Source: JAXMAO01 sp046350375 (GTDB lineage: Bacteria > Planctomycetota > Phycisphaerae > UBA1845 > UTPLA1). From it: a stretch of 64,000 nucleotides of DNA. The position numbers and the translations under genes were made by a program. The stretch is taken from contig JAXMAO010000006.1 of assembly GCA_046350375.1 (NCBI GenBank), positions 124,001 to 188,000 of the forward strand, in the 5' to 3' direction. Of the stretch, positions 9,449-17,413 are shown one piece after another (position 1 is the stretch's first letter; the number at the start of each line of letters is the position of its first letter). The notes under the pieces are model-generated. The model had not been told where the DNA came from. It saw only the letters and a list, made by a program, of their open reading frames with translations, and made no database searches.

Positions 9449-10769
9449 TCACGGTTTCGCCTTTGAGGCCGGCGGATTCTCGGCATGCGCCGCGTCGGCT
9501 GCTGCGCGCCTGCCCGGCCGGCTCAGCTCGCGGCGAAGCACGTCGAAGATCGGGTTGTCGTGCCACGGTCGAGCCGGCGGCTGCCCCTTCTCGGCGGCCT
9601 CCCAGTAGGCCGCGCCGAGCGGGCGATCGCCGCATTCGTAGTCCATGCCGTCCCACGTGTCCTCGCGGAAACTATAGAACGCCCAATGCCTAGCCCTGCT
9701 GGTTGAAGATCGACTACCAGATCGGAAAGATACTGGTCCGCGCGCGGACGCGCCGGTCACAGCCGAACTCGCCCACGAGGATTCGCGTCGGCGGGACCTG
9801 GTTCCGCCCGGCCCACGACGCCAGCGGCGCCAGCCAGCCCGCGAGCCACTCCCGGTCGACGCGGACGCTGGGCCCTTCTCCGCCGGCCATCGGACCGGGG
9901 AAGCTGAAACGATTCTGGTTCTCGCGAAAGCAGGTCAGCTCGAACGGGTCGTACATGTGCGCGGCGTAGAGCACGTGGCGGACCGGAACCGGTCGCAACG
10001 CCGCGAACCCCGGCACCGTCGCGTCGAAGCTGGCATCGACGATGATCGGCGTGTCCGGGTCAACGTCGCGGATCGCCTTGCAGACCACGGCGTAGAACCG
10101 ATTGATGTCGGCGGGGGTGTCGGCGACGCTCTTGTGCCACTCCGCGACCTGCCAGGACGCGAGCGGCGGTCGTACCATCGCCTCGGGACGCGGCTCGTTG
10201 AGGGGGTTGAATCCGACCAATGCGGGATGACCACGCAGGGCCTTGGCCAGGTCTCGCCAGAACGCGGCCGACTGCTGGTGGTAGCGAAAATCCCGCCAGA
10301 GGCGCAAGTCATTGTCATCGCCGTTGTGCTGTTTCCACCGCGCCCCGGGCAGACTCAGGCAGGTCAGCACGACCTTCAGGCCGGCCGCATGGGCCTCGTC
10401 GAGCACGGCTCGGAGCTGGGCGAGATCGGCCTCCGGAATGCCGCGATAGTCGTCGGCATTGCCGATCAGGAAATCGCGACCGGCGGCCTTCCATTTGTCC
10501 GGCGCGATGCGAACGAACTCGATTCCCATCTTCGCGGCGGCTTCAAGCCGAGTCCGGGTCTCGACGGCGTCAAACAGATTCGCGCCTCTGCGCTGCTGGT
10601 TCCAGAAATCGATCGCGGCCGGAGGAGCGCCCAGAGCGATCGCCGGAGTGACGCACAGCAGTGTCAGTCCGAACCGCGCGAATCGTCCTGCTGCGAGATT
10701 CCCGCGTCGCGCCACCCGCGCCAGTTCCGGCGTGACAGGGCCGCCGCGGGCGGATTGAAGCTGGGTCAT
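9449..10769 (-). CDS. GH5-family glycoside hydrolase with ThiC-like N-terminus; frameshifted near the C-terminus
   Basis: The main frame (10769 down to a stop at 9714) encodes a GH5-type (beta/alpha)8 glycosidase. The acid/base Glu is in FNPLNEPRP, the conserved HxY is in AAHMYDPF, and the nucleophile Glu is in ILVGEFGCDRR. After this the frame is lost: the expected continuation ADQYLSDLV lies in a second frame and HWAFYSFREDTWDGMDYE, the normal family ending, in a third, ending at 9449. At least three indels fall in about 70 bp, either decay or consensus error. The N-terminus is odd: MTQLQSARGG and the next residues match the ThiC N-terminus, and a signal peptide (GLTLLCVTPAIALGAPP) follows only after about 37 residues. 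A GTG at 10715 could give a normal exported protein without the ThiC-like piece. It probably cuts a beta-linked polysaccharide outside the cytoplasm. Confidence 0.8.
10704..10769 (-). other. ThiC-like 22-codon segment at the 5' end of the GH5 gene
   Basis: The first 22 codons of the GH5 reading frame match the first 22 codons of thiC (9402 downward). By eye, 15 of 22 residues are identical (shared pattern MTQL-SAR-G--TPE--RVA-R) and about 47 of 66 bases agree, with most changes at third positions. This is an old duplication of, or recombination with, a thiC 5' end. It sits in front of the signal peptide, where no ThiC residues belong functionally. Confidence 0.7.
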
Positions 10770-10816
10770 GGTGAGCCTCTGAAGCAACTCATGGTCGGGC
10801 CCGACGCTCCCGCGGA

Positions 10817-11374
10817 CTAGCGAAAGAACTCCGCCACGTGCGACCGCACGTACGCAGCGGTCCTCGCATACATGCTTTCGTCGTCATAGAACCGGCCGTT
10901 TAGCTCGTCGAAGACGAAGTCATTCAAGACCGTCAGGTCCTCGTCCAAGTCAACTCCGTTCCCCTTGGCCCGTTCTTCCTGCGCACGCTGATTGAGAACG
11001 CGCTCGCGCTCCTGGCGCACGCGCGAAGGCATGCCCCCGGGGAAGACCTGGATGGCCAACCGCACGATCCGTTCCACCTCCGGCAGGCCGAATCGCTGAC
11101 AGCCTGCCAGGACGTCCGGCGTGAAATAGCCCCAGGGATTCGAAAAGAACTGCGCGAACCCGCCGTTTGACACCTCGCGCTCCAGCCAGACCAGCGCATA
11201 GGCCTCGCGCTGCGGAGTCCCGACGACGCGCCACTCGTCCGGTAGTTGCGACGAATCGCCCGCCGGAGTAGGAAAGTACCAGATGGGTTCGACGACGGCG
11301 TCAACCAGGTTCATGTCCTCGTAGTCCTCTCCGAGCGCGCCGCGGTCGGAACAGCGTGTGTCACTGAGTTTCAT
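10817..11374 (-). CDS. DMP19/DUF4375-like protein
   Basis: This 185-residue acidic protein carries the DMP19/DUF4375 signature: ALVWLEREVSNGGFAQFFSNPWG, with the invariant NGGF-QFF-N-WG. A helical C-terminal half follows. Some members of this family mimic DNA and bind a transcription factor or a histone-like protein, while many are simply of unknown role or sit near toxin and immunity genes. The acidic tail (DLDEDLTVLNDFVFDEL) fits a DNA-mimic idea but does not prove it. I chose the ATG at 11374 (MKLSDTRCSD). The stop is 47 bp from the GH5 start on the same strand. Confidence 0.75.
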   Translation of the reverse strand: MKLSDTRCSDRGALGEDYEDMNLVDAVVEPIWYFPTPAGDSSQLPDEWRVVGTPQREAYALVWLEREVSNGGFAQFFSNPWGYFTPDVLAGCQRFGLPEVERIVRLAIQVFPGGMPSRVRQERERVLNQRAQEERAKGNGVDLDEDLTVLNDFVFDELNGRFYDDESMYARTAAYVRSHVAEFFR

Positions 11375-11433
11375 CGCCGAAACCTCAACCGGGAATGGTC
11401 GCCCACGCGCCACGTTGGCTCACGATGAAGGCG

Positions 11434-11715
11434 CTAGAAGTACCGCTTGGTCATGGCGGCCAGAAACTCTGCCGTGATCGGAAACCCGGATGCCGATCCG
11501 ATGACGGAGTCTATGCCGCACCGCGGACACACCGCCGTTCGGCCATTTCGCCCGTCGACCAGCGCATCATTGATCCATTCCGCGATTTCCGCCGGCGGAA
11601 ACAGTTCGCAGCAATGGAAGCAGCCGCACAGCGGGCTGGTCAACAGCTCGTCACGGTTGCAACTGGAGTGGCGGTGCGCGCGTTCAAGGCGGGGATCGAG
11701 GACGGGTTTGAACAT
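11434..11715 (-). CDS. Small zinc-binding cytoplasmic protein
   Basis: This 93-residue protein has two cysteine pairs, CGCFHC and CPRCG, around the segment FPPAEIAEWINDALVDG, and ends IDSVIGSASGFPITAEFLAAMTKRYF. This matches a widespread small 'cytoplasmic protein' family with a treble-clef or zinc-ribbon-like fold, often encoded near contact-dependent toxin or immunity genes. No enzyme activity is known. GAAGGGAA lies five bases before the ATG at 11715, which is preferred over an upstream in-frame ATG at 11757. It is encoded 59 bp upstream of the DMP19-like gene, on the same strand, so the two may be a pair. Confidence 0.75.
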   Translation of the reverse strand: MFKPVLDPRLERAHRHSSCNRDELLTSPLCGCFHCCELFPPAEIAEWINDALVDGRNGRTAVCPRCGIDSVIGSASGFPITAEFLAAMTKRYF

Positions 11716-11996
11716 GCGGCTTCCCTTCGCAGGCGGAAACGCCGCGCGCGCCGGCATCTCTCGTCGCTGATCAGGTTCAAAGGGTTCCGGCGACCGAGCG
11801 CGTCGCCAGTCTCATGCCCGCCGCGGCGGACCGCCCCTGTATACCGCGGAATCATAGCCGGCGCCAGCCGCACGGTCGACGACCCGTGCCGCTGGCCCGC
11901 ACCGGCCGATCGGCAGGGCGCTGGCCCATACCGGGCCCACGCCGCACCCCCGCCGCGCCGGCCTCGTGGAATGTAGATGCACATCGCGGCGAACCA

Positions 11997-12623
11997 TCAC
12001 GTCTGCCGCCGCGTCTGCCCGCGGCGGCCGCCCGCCCGCTGTGCCGCCCGGCGCCGCGCGGCGCCGTCCGCGTCCATCCGCGTCACGCTGCCTCTGAAGA
12101 CGCCCAGAGCCTCCCGCCACGGGCCGACCGCGCCGGCGTACCGCACCGCCATGCACCGCGCGATCTGCGACAGGTGGTTCAAGTCGTGCGCGACCCAGGT
12201 CGCCAGCAGTTGCCGCAACGTCACGCGCCCGAGCACCGGGTGCGTTCCGGCCCGTCCAAGGTCGCGCGGCGTCAGTCGCAGCGACCGCAGTCTTGCCAGG
12301 TTGGCGCGCCGCAGCCGGGCGAACTCGTTCAACAGTCGATTGAGCGACCGGCCGCGCGACACCTCGAACTGGGCGTAACGATCGTACCGATCGAACGGCC
12401 GCGACTCGCCGTGCGACAGGATGATCTCCGCGCGGGCCAGCCAGTCGGTTCGCTCGCCGTGGATCAGGTGGCCGATCACGTCATAGGGGCTGAAGGTGTC
12501 CGGCCCGTAGTTGGCGTGGGTCCACTCGCGACCCAGCCCGCGAAGCAGCGCGCTGAGCACGGCCGGGGTGCGCTCCAGGATGGCGGTCGCCTGTCGCAGA
12601 TTGAATCTCACCTCAGGCTCCAT
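11997..12623 (-). CDS. DinB-like protein
   Basis: This 208-residue DinB-superfamily protein has the N-terminal helix ATAILERTPAVLSALLRGL, the metal-site helix DVIGHLIHGERTDWL (two His), and the C-terminal RQLLATWVAHDLNHLSQIARCM with the conserved HD-xxH pattern. It continues into an Arg-rich tail of about 30 residues that looks unstructured and could be non-conserved. Function unknown. The start at the ATG at 12623 gives the family's usual N-terminus. The 257 bases between it and the divergent gene at 12881 hold a possible promoter for that gene. Confidence 0.8.
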   Translation of the reverse strand: MEPEVRFNLRQATAILERTPAVLSALLRGLGREWTHANYGPDTFSPYDVIGHLIHGERTDWLARAEIILSHGESRPFDRYDRYAQFEVSRGRSLNRLLNEFARLRRANLARLRSLRLTPRDLGRAGTHPVLGRVTLRQLLATWVAHDLNHLSQIARCMAVRYAGAVGPWREALGVFRGSVTRMDADGAARRRAAQRAGGRRGQTRRQT

Positions 12624-12791
12624 CGGATCGGGGCGCGGTCGACCCCGCGTAACGGCGGTCACCGCCGGCGGGGTGGCATTGGAAGAATTCCTACCCGACA
12701 GGCCACCAGGCGCGCCGACGCCGCATCGCCGCGACAAGGGCACGGCCGCACACGCCGCGGATCATATCGCCGATCGGTCCCGTGCGCGGCG

Positions 12792-12820
12792 TTGTGCAAT
12801 CCCCTCCCACTCGATATGGT
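12792..12820 (+). promoter_or_regulatory. Candidate sigma70-type promoter
   Basis: TTGTGC at 12792-12797 and TATGGT at 12815-12820 are spaced by 17 bases, 60 bases upstream of the ATG at 12881. This is an AT-richer stretch in a GC-rich spacer between divergent genes. The match is fair rather than strong. Confidence 0.3.
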
Positions 12821-12880
12821 ACCTCGCGAACTCACCGGGGCGCTCGTGCCTCGGAACACGCCTCACCCACGGGAACGACC

Positions 12881-13618
12881 ATGACCACGCTGCAATCCTG
12901 CGCCGCGCTGATGACTCTCGCGTTCGCATTCGGTGACAGCGACGAAGCCCCCGAGATTCATCGCGAAGAGACGCTGCACGTATCCGTCCGCTTTCCGGCC
13001 GACTGGAAGCCCGTCAGCGCCGAGGTTGTCGCGAAGATCAACGCGCTGGTCGCCGAACGGCTGCCGCAGGCGCCGGTGCACTATTCGGCGGCGTTCCAGC
13101 CCGGCGGCGGGGAGTCGCTCGAATCCACCTACATCCTCATTCAGCCCTTCGTGAAGTCCACGCGCGGCTTCTCCCTCCCGCAGATGGCCAAGGACATGTC
13201 GGAGCAGTCCGGCAAGGAAATCAAGCAGGTCCAGGGCGCGCTGAAGGACATCTGCAAGGACATTCGCATGGGCGAAGTCTTGGTTGACGAGGATCGCCGC
13301 CAGCTCGTCCTGCGCAGCGACTCGGAGATCACCGACGGGGAAAGCGTGGCCGGCATCAGTTTCGGCGTGGTCGGCCGAGAAGGACTGGTCTGGGTGCACT
13401 GCTACGCGCACGCGACGGATTTCGCCAAACACCTGCCCGAGTTTCAGCAGATCGCCGCGGCCGTCGCGTATGACCCCGGGTTCGGCTACGTGCCGCCGGG
13501 GTTTTTCGACCGGCTGTCCAGCCGGACCGGCCGCAGCGGCCGCGCCGCGCTCATCGGAGGCGCGGTCGGCGGCGTGCTCTACTTCCTGAGAGGCCTCATG
13601 GGTCGCCGCAACGCCTGA
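12881..13618 (+). CDS. Hypothetical protein with C-terminal membrane segment
   Basis: I do not recognise this 245-residue protein. It starts with a short hydrophobic stretch (CAALMTLAFAFG) that may be a weak signal peptide. A mixed alpha/beta domain follows with HVSVRFPADWKPVSAEVVAKIN, PQMAKDMSEQSGKEIKQVQ and GREGLVWVHCYAH. It ends with a hydrophobic helix, AALIGGAVGGVLYFLRGL, followed by MGRR. The layout suggests an envelope protein anchored at its C-terminus. The ATG at 12881 follows CACGGGAACGACC and is preferred over more upstream in-frame codons. The gene stands alone on the plus strand, possibly with its own promoter at 12792-12820. Confidence 0.65.
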   Translation: MTTLQSCAALMTLAFAFGDSDEAPEIHREETLHVSVRFPADWKPVSAEVVAKINALVAERLPQAPVHYSAAFQPGGGESLESTYILIQPFVKSTRGFSLPQMAKDMSEQSGKEIKQVQGALKDICKDIRMGEVLVDEDRRQLVLRSDSEITDGESVAGISFGVVGREGLVWVHCYAHATDFAKHLPEFQQIAAAVAYDPGFGYVPPGFFDRLSSRTGRSGRAALIGGAVGGVLYFLRGLMGRRNA

Positions 13619-13696
13619 CCCGCCGGCCGGCTTGATGTTGGCGCCGGTCGGCTCGATCGTAGCGCGGCGGTCAACTCGCGGCGGGCGCCGCGTCGG

Positions 13697-14029
13697 CTAC
13701 TTCGGAAAGACATCCTTTCGGAGTTCGCCGCAGAACATGCACCGCATCCGGCGGCCCGAGAGCGCCTTGCCGCACTTGGCGCACGGCGCCGCGGCGCGCG
13801 ACATCTTCCCGTCGCGCCGGCCGTCGAGCATGTCTATCTCAACCATGCGCGCCGCAAACTCGTCCTCGGTCACCTCGAGCTTCTCGCGCACGAACGACCA
13901 CATTGCGGCCGTCGCGAGGGCCAGCTGGTCCAGGTGCTCCTGCAGCGCGCGCGTCTGCGTCAGCGCGTTGCCGGCGTCGGTCTTGGCCTGCGTGGTATCC
14001 GGGTTCCAATCAGTGAATCGATAACGCAT
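13697..14029 (-). CDS. Small protein with C-terminal zinc ribbon
   Basis: This 110-residue protein has an N-terminal helical part (residues 20-65, including TRALQEHLDQLALATAAMW) and a C-terminal zinc ribbon made of CAKCG and CMFCG separated by a basic loop (KALSGRRMR). Function unknown; it could be a regulator or a protein-interaction module. The ATG at 14029 follows AAGGATGGAGTC and avoids an improbable Arg-rich extension of the frame. It lies 70 bp downstream of the selenoprotein gene on the same strand. Confidence 0.65.
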   Translation of the reverse strand: MRYRFTDWNPDTTQAKTDAGNALTQTRALQEHLDQLALATAAMWSFVREKLEVTEDEFAARMVEIDMLDGRRDGKMSRAAAPCAKCGKALSGRRMRCMFCGELRKDVFPK

Positions 14030-14099
14030 CACGACTCCATCCTTCCCTCGGGCGGGCCCGTGGCGCAAGTCTGCCGCATGCCCCGCGCCGATCGCACGA

Positions 14100-14798
14100 T
14101 CAGGGCCGCAACCGCGGCGCCCCGACGTGCCGCCGCAGCCACGCCTCGACCTCCTGCGGCTGAAACCCGAACGGGCCCACGCCGCCCGCGTACGCAATCC
14201 GTCCGTCGGCGGCGACGATGAACACTCGTTCCGGCCAGCCGGCGTACTGTTCGTCCACCGCATTGTCGATCCCGTCGACCACCGTCGGCATCGACAGCTT
14301 CAGCCGCGCGCAACACTCTGTCGCCACGTCGCTGCGCCGCGCCAGCGTGGCCGGCTGCTCGAACAGCACCCGATCGCGCTCGTTGGCCGGCATCTGCCAC
14401 TCGTCGCTCGCGTGCGCCTCGCGCACATAGACGAACAGAAACGCGACCCGGTCGCGGTATTGGTCGTACAGAGACTCGATGGCGCCAGCCTGGCGCCGAA
14501 ACGGCGGTCAGGTAAAGCTCCCGAACAGCAGCAAGAGCGGCCGCGACTCGTGACAGCGGCTCATCGTCACCTGCTGCCGGCCGTCCGGCGTCGCCAGCGT
14601 GAAGTCGGGCGCCAGCTCGCCCACCTGCGGCGCGGGCCGGCCGATGAGCCGCTTGACCTGCTCCCACTTGGGAGGGCGCTCGGCGGGCGGCTTGGCGTCG
14701 GTCTCGGCGATGAACCGCGCCATCGGGTCGCCCGGGCGACAGGCCGCACCGACGAGCATCAGTCCGCACACAATGCCCGTTTGCAGGGCGCGACGCAT
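14100..14798 (-). CDS. Selenocysteine-containing iodothyronine-deiodinase-like lipoprotein
   Basis: Read through one in-frame TGA (14510-14508), this is a 232-residue deiodinase-family (T4_deiodinase, thioredoxin-fold) protein. The N-terminus has a signal peptide with lipobox LVGAAC (Cys20), so it is a predicted lipoprotein. The middle shows the AhpC/TlpA-like GELAPDFTLATPDGR, then LLLLFGSFT-U-PPFRRQAGAI with U at position 97. Known deiodinases carry FGS-T-Sec-PPF at this exact place. The C-terminal half continues without further stops: LYDQYRDRVAFLFVYVREAHASDEW, then RVFIVAADGRIAYAGGVGPFGF, typical of the family. A hairpin right after the TGA fits a bacterial SECIS element. It probably reduces or dehalogenates a small molecule, or acts as a thiol-like redox protein, in the envelope. 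The membrane-protein gene 20 bp upstream is likely in the same operon. A conventional reading would give two false short genes. Confidence 0.85.
14481..14510 (-). promoter_or_regulatory. Bacterial SECIS-like hairpin after an in-frame UGA
   Basis: On the minus strand the UGA (14510-14508) is followed, ten bases later, by a perfect 7-bp stem: GGCGCCA (14497-14491), loop GGC (14490-14488), TGGCGCC (14487-14481). The loop begins 17 bases after the UGA and starts with G. Known bacterial SECIS elements have a small apical loop with a G among its first two bases, roughly 16-37 bases after the UGA, and the SelB-binding loop of E. coli fdhF is similar (AGGUCU). Confidence 0.65.
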
Positions 14799-14818
14799 AG
14801 GGTTCTCCGTGGGGCGCC

Positions 14819-15298
14819 TCAGGCCGCGCCCGCCAGGCCGACTCGCTGGCGCCACGCGGACGCCGCCAGCACCAGCCCGATCAGCGCCGAAAACAGCATC
14901 GGCGGCGGAAACTGATAAGCAGACGCGACCGCCAGCAGCCCGGCGACGAACAGCAGGTTGACCAGCGTCAACCGTCGCAGCCGGCCCGCCGCCGCGGCGG
15001 GGCGCGCCACCAGCAGATTAACCACCCCCACGTGCAGCAGCAGGATCGCGTAGCTGGCGTTGAGAATCTGAATCGCACCCCAGGCGCTCGAGTGGAACGG
15101 CCCGACGGCGAAGGTCAGCGCCCGCGCGTCGGCCGCCAGCCGATCGACCCGTGCGTCGCCCGACTCGCCGGCAATCAGTGCCTTCACCACGGCAACGGTG
15201 TGAACAACTCCGAACAGCAGCAGCAGCGCGCCCGCCAGCTGAAACAGCCGCAGCCCGCGCGGCGACGGTGAGGCGGTTCCTGCCACGATTGCTCCCAC
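14819..15298 (-). CDS. Four-span membrane protein
   Basis: This 159-residue protein has four predicted membrane helices: about residues 18-38 (LFQLAGALLLLFGVVHTVAVV), 68-95 (SSAWGAIQILNASYAILLLHVGVVNLL), 108-125 and 131-147. The conserved-looking FHSSAWG and FGVVHT motifs are typical of small bacterial inner-membrane proteins of unknown role. The GTG at 15298 is the best start. Because the selenoprotein gene starts only 20 bp downstream, the two are probably co-transcribed and could work together, but nothing here proves that. Confidence 0.65.
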   Translation of the reverse strand: MGAIVAGTASPSPRGLRLFQLAGALLLLFGVVHTVAVVKALIAGESGDARVDRLAADARALTFAVGPFHSSAWGAIQILNASYAILLLHVGVVNLLVARPAAAAGRLRRLTLVNLLFVAGLLAVASAYQFPPPMLFSALIGLVLAASAWRQRVGLAGAA

Positions 15299-15337
15299 TT
15301 CTCGAGCGGCCCGGCACCGCGAGCCGGTCGCCAGCGC

Positions 15338-15832
15338 CTATGCCGGCTGACGCACGCGGACCATGAAGTCGAGCTCGAGCGGCGGCGCTCCGACGCGGCG
15401 CAGCATGTTGCAGGCCTGGGCGCGATGGTGCGTCGAGTGAACGAACATCTGCGAGATCATCTCGCTCAGCGTCGCCGAAAACAAGCTGCCCTTCGAGTCG
15501 CGGTAGGTGACGCGCCGCGCCAGGTCGGCGTCGCCCTGCGTCGCCAGGAACGCCGCGCGCCGCCGAGCCGTCTCCGCGAAGCCCTCGGTCATTTCGGGAA
15601 TCGCGGGCCGCTCGTCGTACGACGGCCACGGCGTCTCGGCCCGGCCCTGCCAGCGCTCCAGCCACACTGTCTCGCCGTCGAGGATGTGCTTGATGGTCTT
15701 GCGGAGCGTGCCCAGCCCCATATCGAACGGCTGATCGAGGGCCGATTCGGCAAGCCCGCGCGCCAGCCGGCAGATTTCGGCGTTGGCCCAGTCACCGTAG
15801 GAAAAGAACGTCTCGAACACTTTGCGCGACAT
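15338..15832 (-). CDS. DinB-like protein
   Basis: This 164-residue DinB-superfamily protein begins ETFFSYGDWANAEICRLA, has GLGTLRKTIKHILDGETVWLERW with the first His, and ends with the two-His helix MFVHSTHHRAQACNMLRRVG followed by LDFMVRVR. It closely resembles the second half of the neighbouring two-domain DinB protein (for example YGDWAN versus FGDWAN and GLGTLRKT in both), so the two genes are recent paralogues. The metal-ligand His residues look intact. Role unknown. Confidence 0.85.
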   Translation of the reverse strand: MSRKVFETFFSYGDWANAEICRLARGLAESALDQPFDMGLGTLRKTIKHILDGETVWLERWQGRAETPWPSYDERPAIPEMTEGFAETARRRAAFLATQGDADLARRVTYRDSKGSLFSATLSEMISQMFVHSTHHRAQACNMLRRVGAPPLELDFMVRVRQPA

Positions 15833-15994
15833 GAAAACTCCCGGGTCGGCTCAGCTCACTACGGCGAACGGCGGGAGAGAGTTCTGCCGCCTTTTCCTGA
15901 GACGATCAGACACCGCGGCGTGCGCGGCGACACCCTGCGCCAAGACATTCATGGTCGGGGTTCGATTTTATCCGGCTTCATCGCGTGGTTGTCA

Positions 15995-17014
15995 TCATCG
16001 CGCCGTCCGCTCGCGCACGAACAGCACGTAGTCGAGCCCCGGCGGCGTCTGCCCCAGGCGGCGCAGCATGTTGACGGCCTGGGCGCGGTGGTGCGTGCCG
16101 TGCAGGCTCACCTGCGCCGCGGTCGCCGCCAGCGGGAACTCGCGCACCACGCCCGGCCGCGGAACGCCGCGCACGACCCGCGACTCGTCCGCTTCCTTCT
16201 GTCGATCGAGCCACGCGTCGCGCTCGGCCGACACCTGCTGCCGGCGGGCGCGAATCTCGGCCGCGCCCAGCCGCACGTCGGGCGGCGGGAACGGCAGCTG
16301 CGAATCGTCACGCCAGTTGCCGAGCCACCAGTTCTCGGCGTCGATGATGTGGATCAGTGTCTTGCGGAGCGTGCCGAGCCCGATCTCGAACGACTGGTCG
16401 AGTTTCTCCGCCGGCAACGGCGCCATCGCGGCCAGCAGCTTCTCATTGGCCCAGTCACCGAACGCGAAAACACGGCGGATAGTCGCTAGCGCCGGCAGCT
16501 CGGCGGCGGTCGCCTGGGGGCCGCGTTCGATCGATCGGGCGATGAAGTCCAGCCACAGCGGTTTCGCGCCGACCTGCCGCAGCATGTTGACCGCCTGCGC
16601 GCGGTGATAGACGCCGTGGTTGCAGACGTGCAGCATCAGGTCGCCGAGCCGATGGGCATAGGCGGCGCCGTCGCGCGTGCGATAGTGAATCGTGCGGTCG
16701 AAGTCGCCGCGCGCGAAGCCGGCCACCCACTCATTGCGCTGTTCGGCGATCTGGCGCGCCGCGCCGGCAAGGTCGCCGAGCGTCTTCAGCGATTCTGGCT
16801 CGGGGTGCGCGTCGGCGCGCGGCCCGTCCCAGCGGACGTACCAGGCGCGCTCGGCCATATAGAGGTGCCGCATCACTTCGCGCAGCGAGCCCGGCCCGAT
16901 GTCGCATTTCTGATCGAGCGATTCGTCCTTCAATCCGCCCAGCGCCGCGAGAAGCTGCTCGCGGGCCCAGTCGTTGTGCGCAAACAGCACCTGCGCCGTG
17001 CGTAGGTCGATCAT
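15995..17014 (-). CDS. Tandem two-domain DinB-like protein
   Basis: This 339-residue protein is two DinB domains in a row. Domain 1 (about residues 1-165) has SLREVMRHLYMAERAWYVRW and VCNHGVYHRAQAVNMLRQVG. Domain 2 (about 175-335) has FAFGDWANEKLL, GTLRKTLIHIIDAENWWLGNW and LHGTHHRAQAVNMLRRLG. Both domains retain the His residues expected for metal binding. Most family members have a single domain that dimerises, so the fusion may be a covalent pseudo-dimer. Function unknown. It is next to, and paralogous with, the single-domain gene at 15338-15832. Confidence 0.87.
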   Translation of the reverse strand: MIDLRTAQVLFAHNDWAREQLLAALGGLKDESLDQKCDIGPGSLREVMRHLYMAERAWYVRWDGPRADAHPEPESLKTLGDLAGAARQIAEQRNEWVAGFARGDFDRTIHYRTRDGAAYAHRLGDLMLHVCNHGVYHRAQAVNMLRQVGAKPLWLDFIARSIERGPQATAAELPALATIRRVFAFGDWANEKLLAAMAPLPAEKLDQSFEIGLGTLRKTLIHIIDAENWWLGNWRDDSQLPFPPPDVRLGAAEIRARRQQVSAERDAWLDRQKEADESRVVRGVPRPGVVREFPLAATAAQVSLHGTHHRAQAVNMLRRLGQTPPGLDYVLFVRERTAR

Positions 17015-17413
17015 CCGTCACCTCCGCCGACCGCGGGCCGGCGCCGCATCCTACCCGTCGTGCGCCCCGCTGCGCCACCGATCCGCCCGCCTTGCCGCGA
17101 CGTATGCAATGGCGGGGGACCCCGCTCCGCCGCAGCGTCCTGCCCCCTGGCGAACCTGTCGAAATCAGGGGACGGCCGGTAACATGCGGCCGCAGCGAGA
17201 GTAGGGTCAGTCCGCCGCCATCTGTGCCGATAAGGAATGAGGTGGCGGCGAGCGCCGGAAACGAGCAGGCGGCGACCGGAGTTCAGCCGCGCGCATCGAT
17301 GCAACGTATTGCCATTACGGGTGTTGCGTTCGATCGCGTGACGCGGCTGACGGGGACGGAGTCTGCCCATCGCCCGCCACGATGGCGAACCGCAGCGGCC
17401 CGGCCAGACAATC
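17015..17413. other. Intergenic spacer between divergent genes
   Basis: This 399-bp spacer separates the minus-strand DinB gene from the plus-strand polysaccharide locus. I see no convincing coding frame and no clear hairpin. There are slightly AT-richer patches near 17226-17240 and 17300-17330. Any promoter for the polysaccharide operon should lie here, but no box pair is good enough to call. Confidence 0.5.

Noticed and set aside
9403..9480. TPP riboswitch upstream of thiC
   Set aside because: None of the conserved CUGAGA or GAUxxGGA-type blocks could be found on the minus strand, and the leader is too short (46 bp to the upstream gene).
9449..9760. A separate small gene encoding HWAFYSFREDTWDGMDYE
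   Set aside because: This is the normal C-terminal part of the GH5 protein displaced by frameshifts, not an independent gene.
14508..14855. A separate short gene ending in GSFT, with another beginning near 14426
   Set aside because: Both are pieces of one deiodinase-like gene joined through the in-frame TGA.
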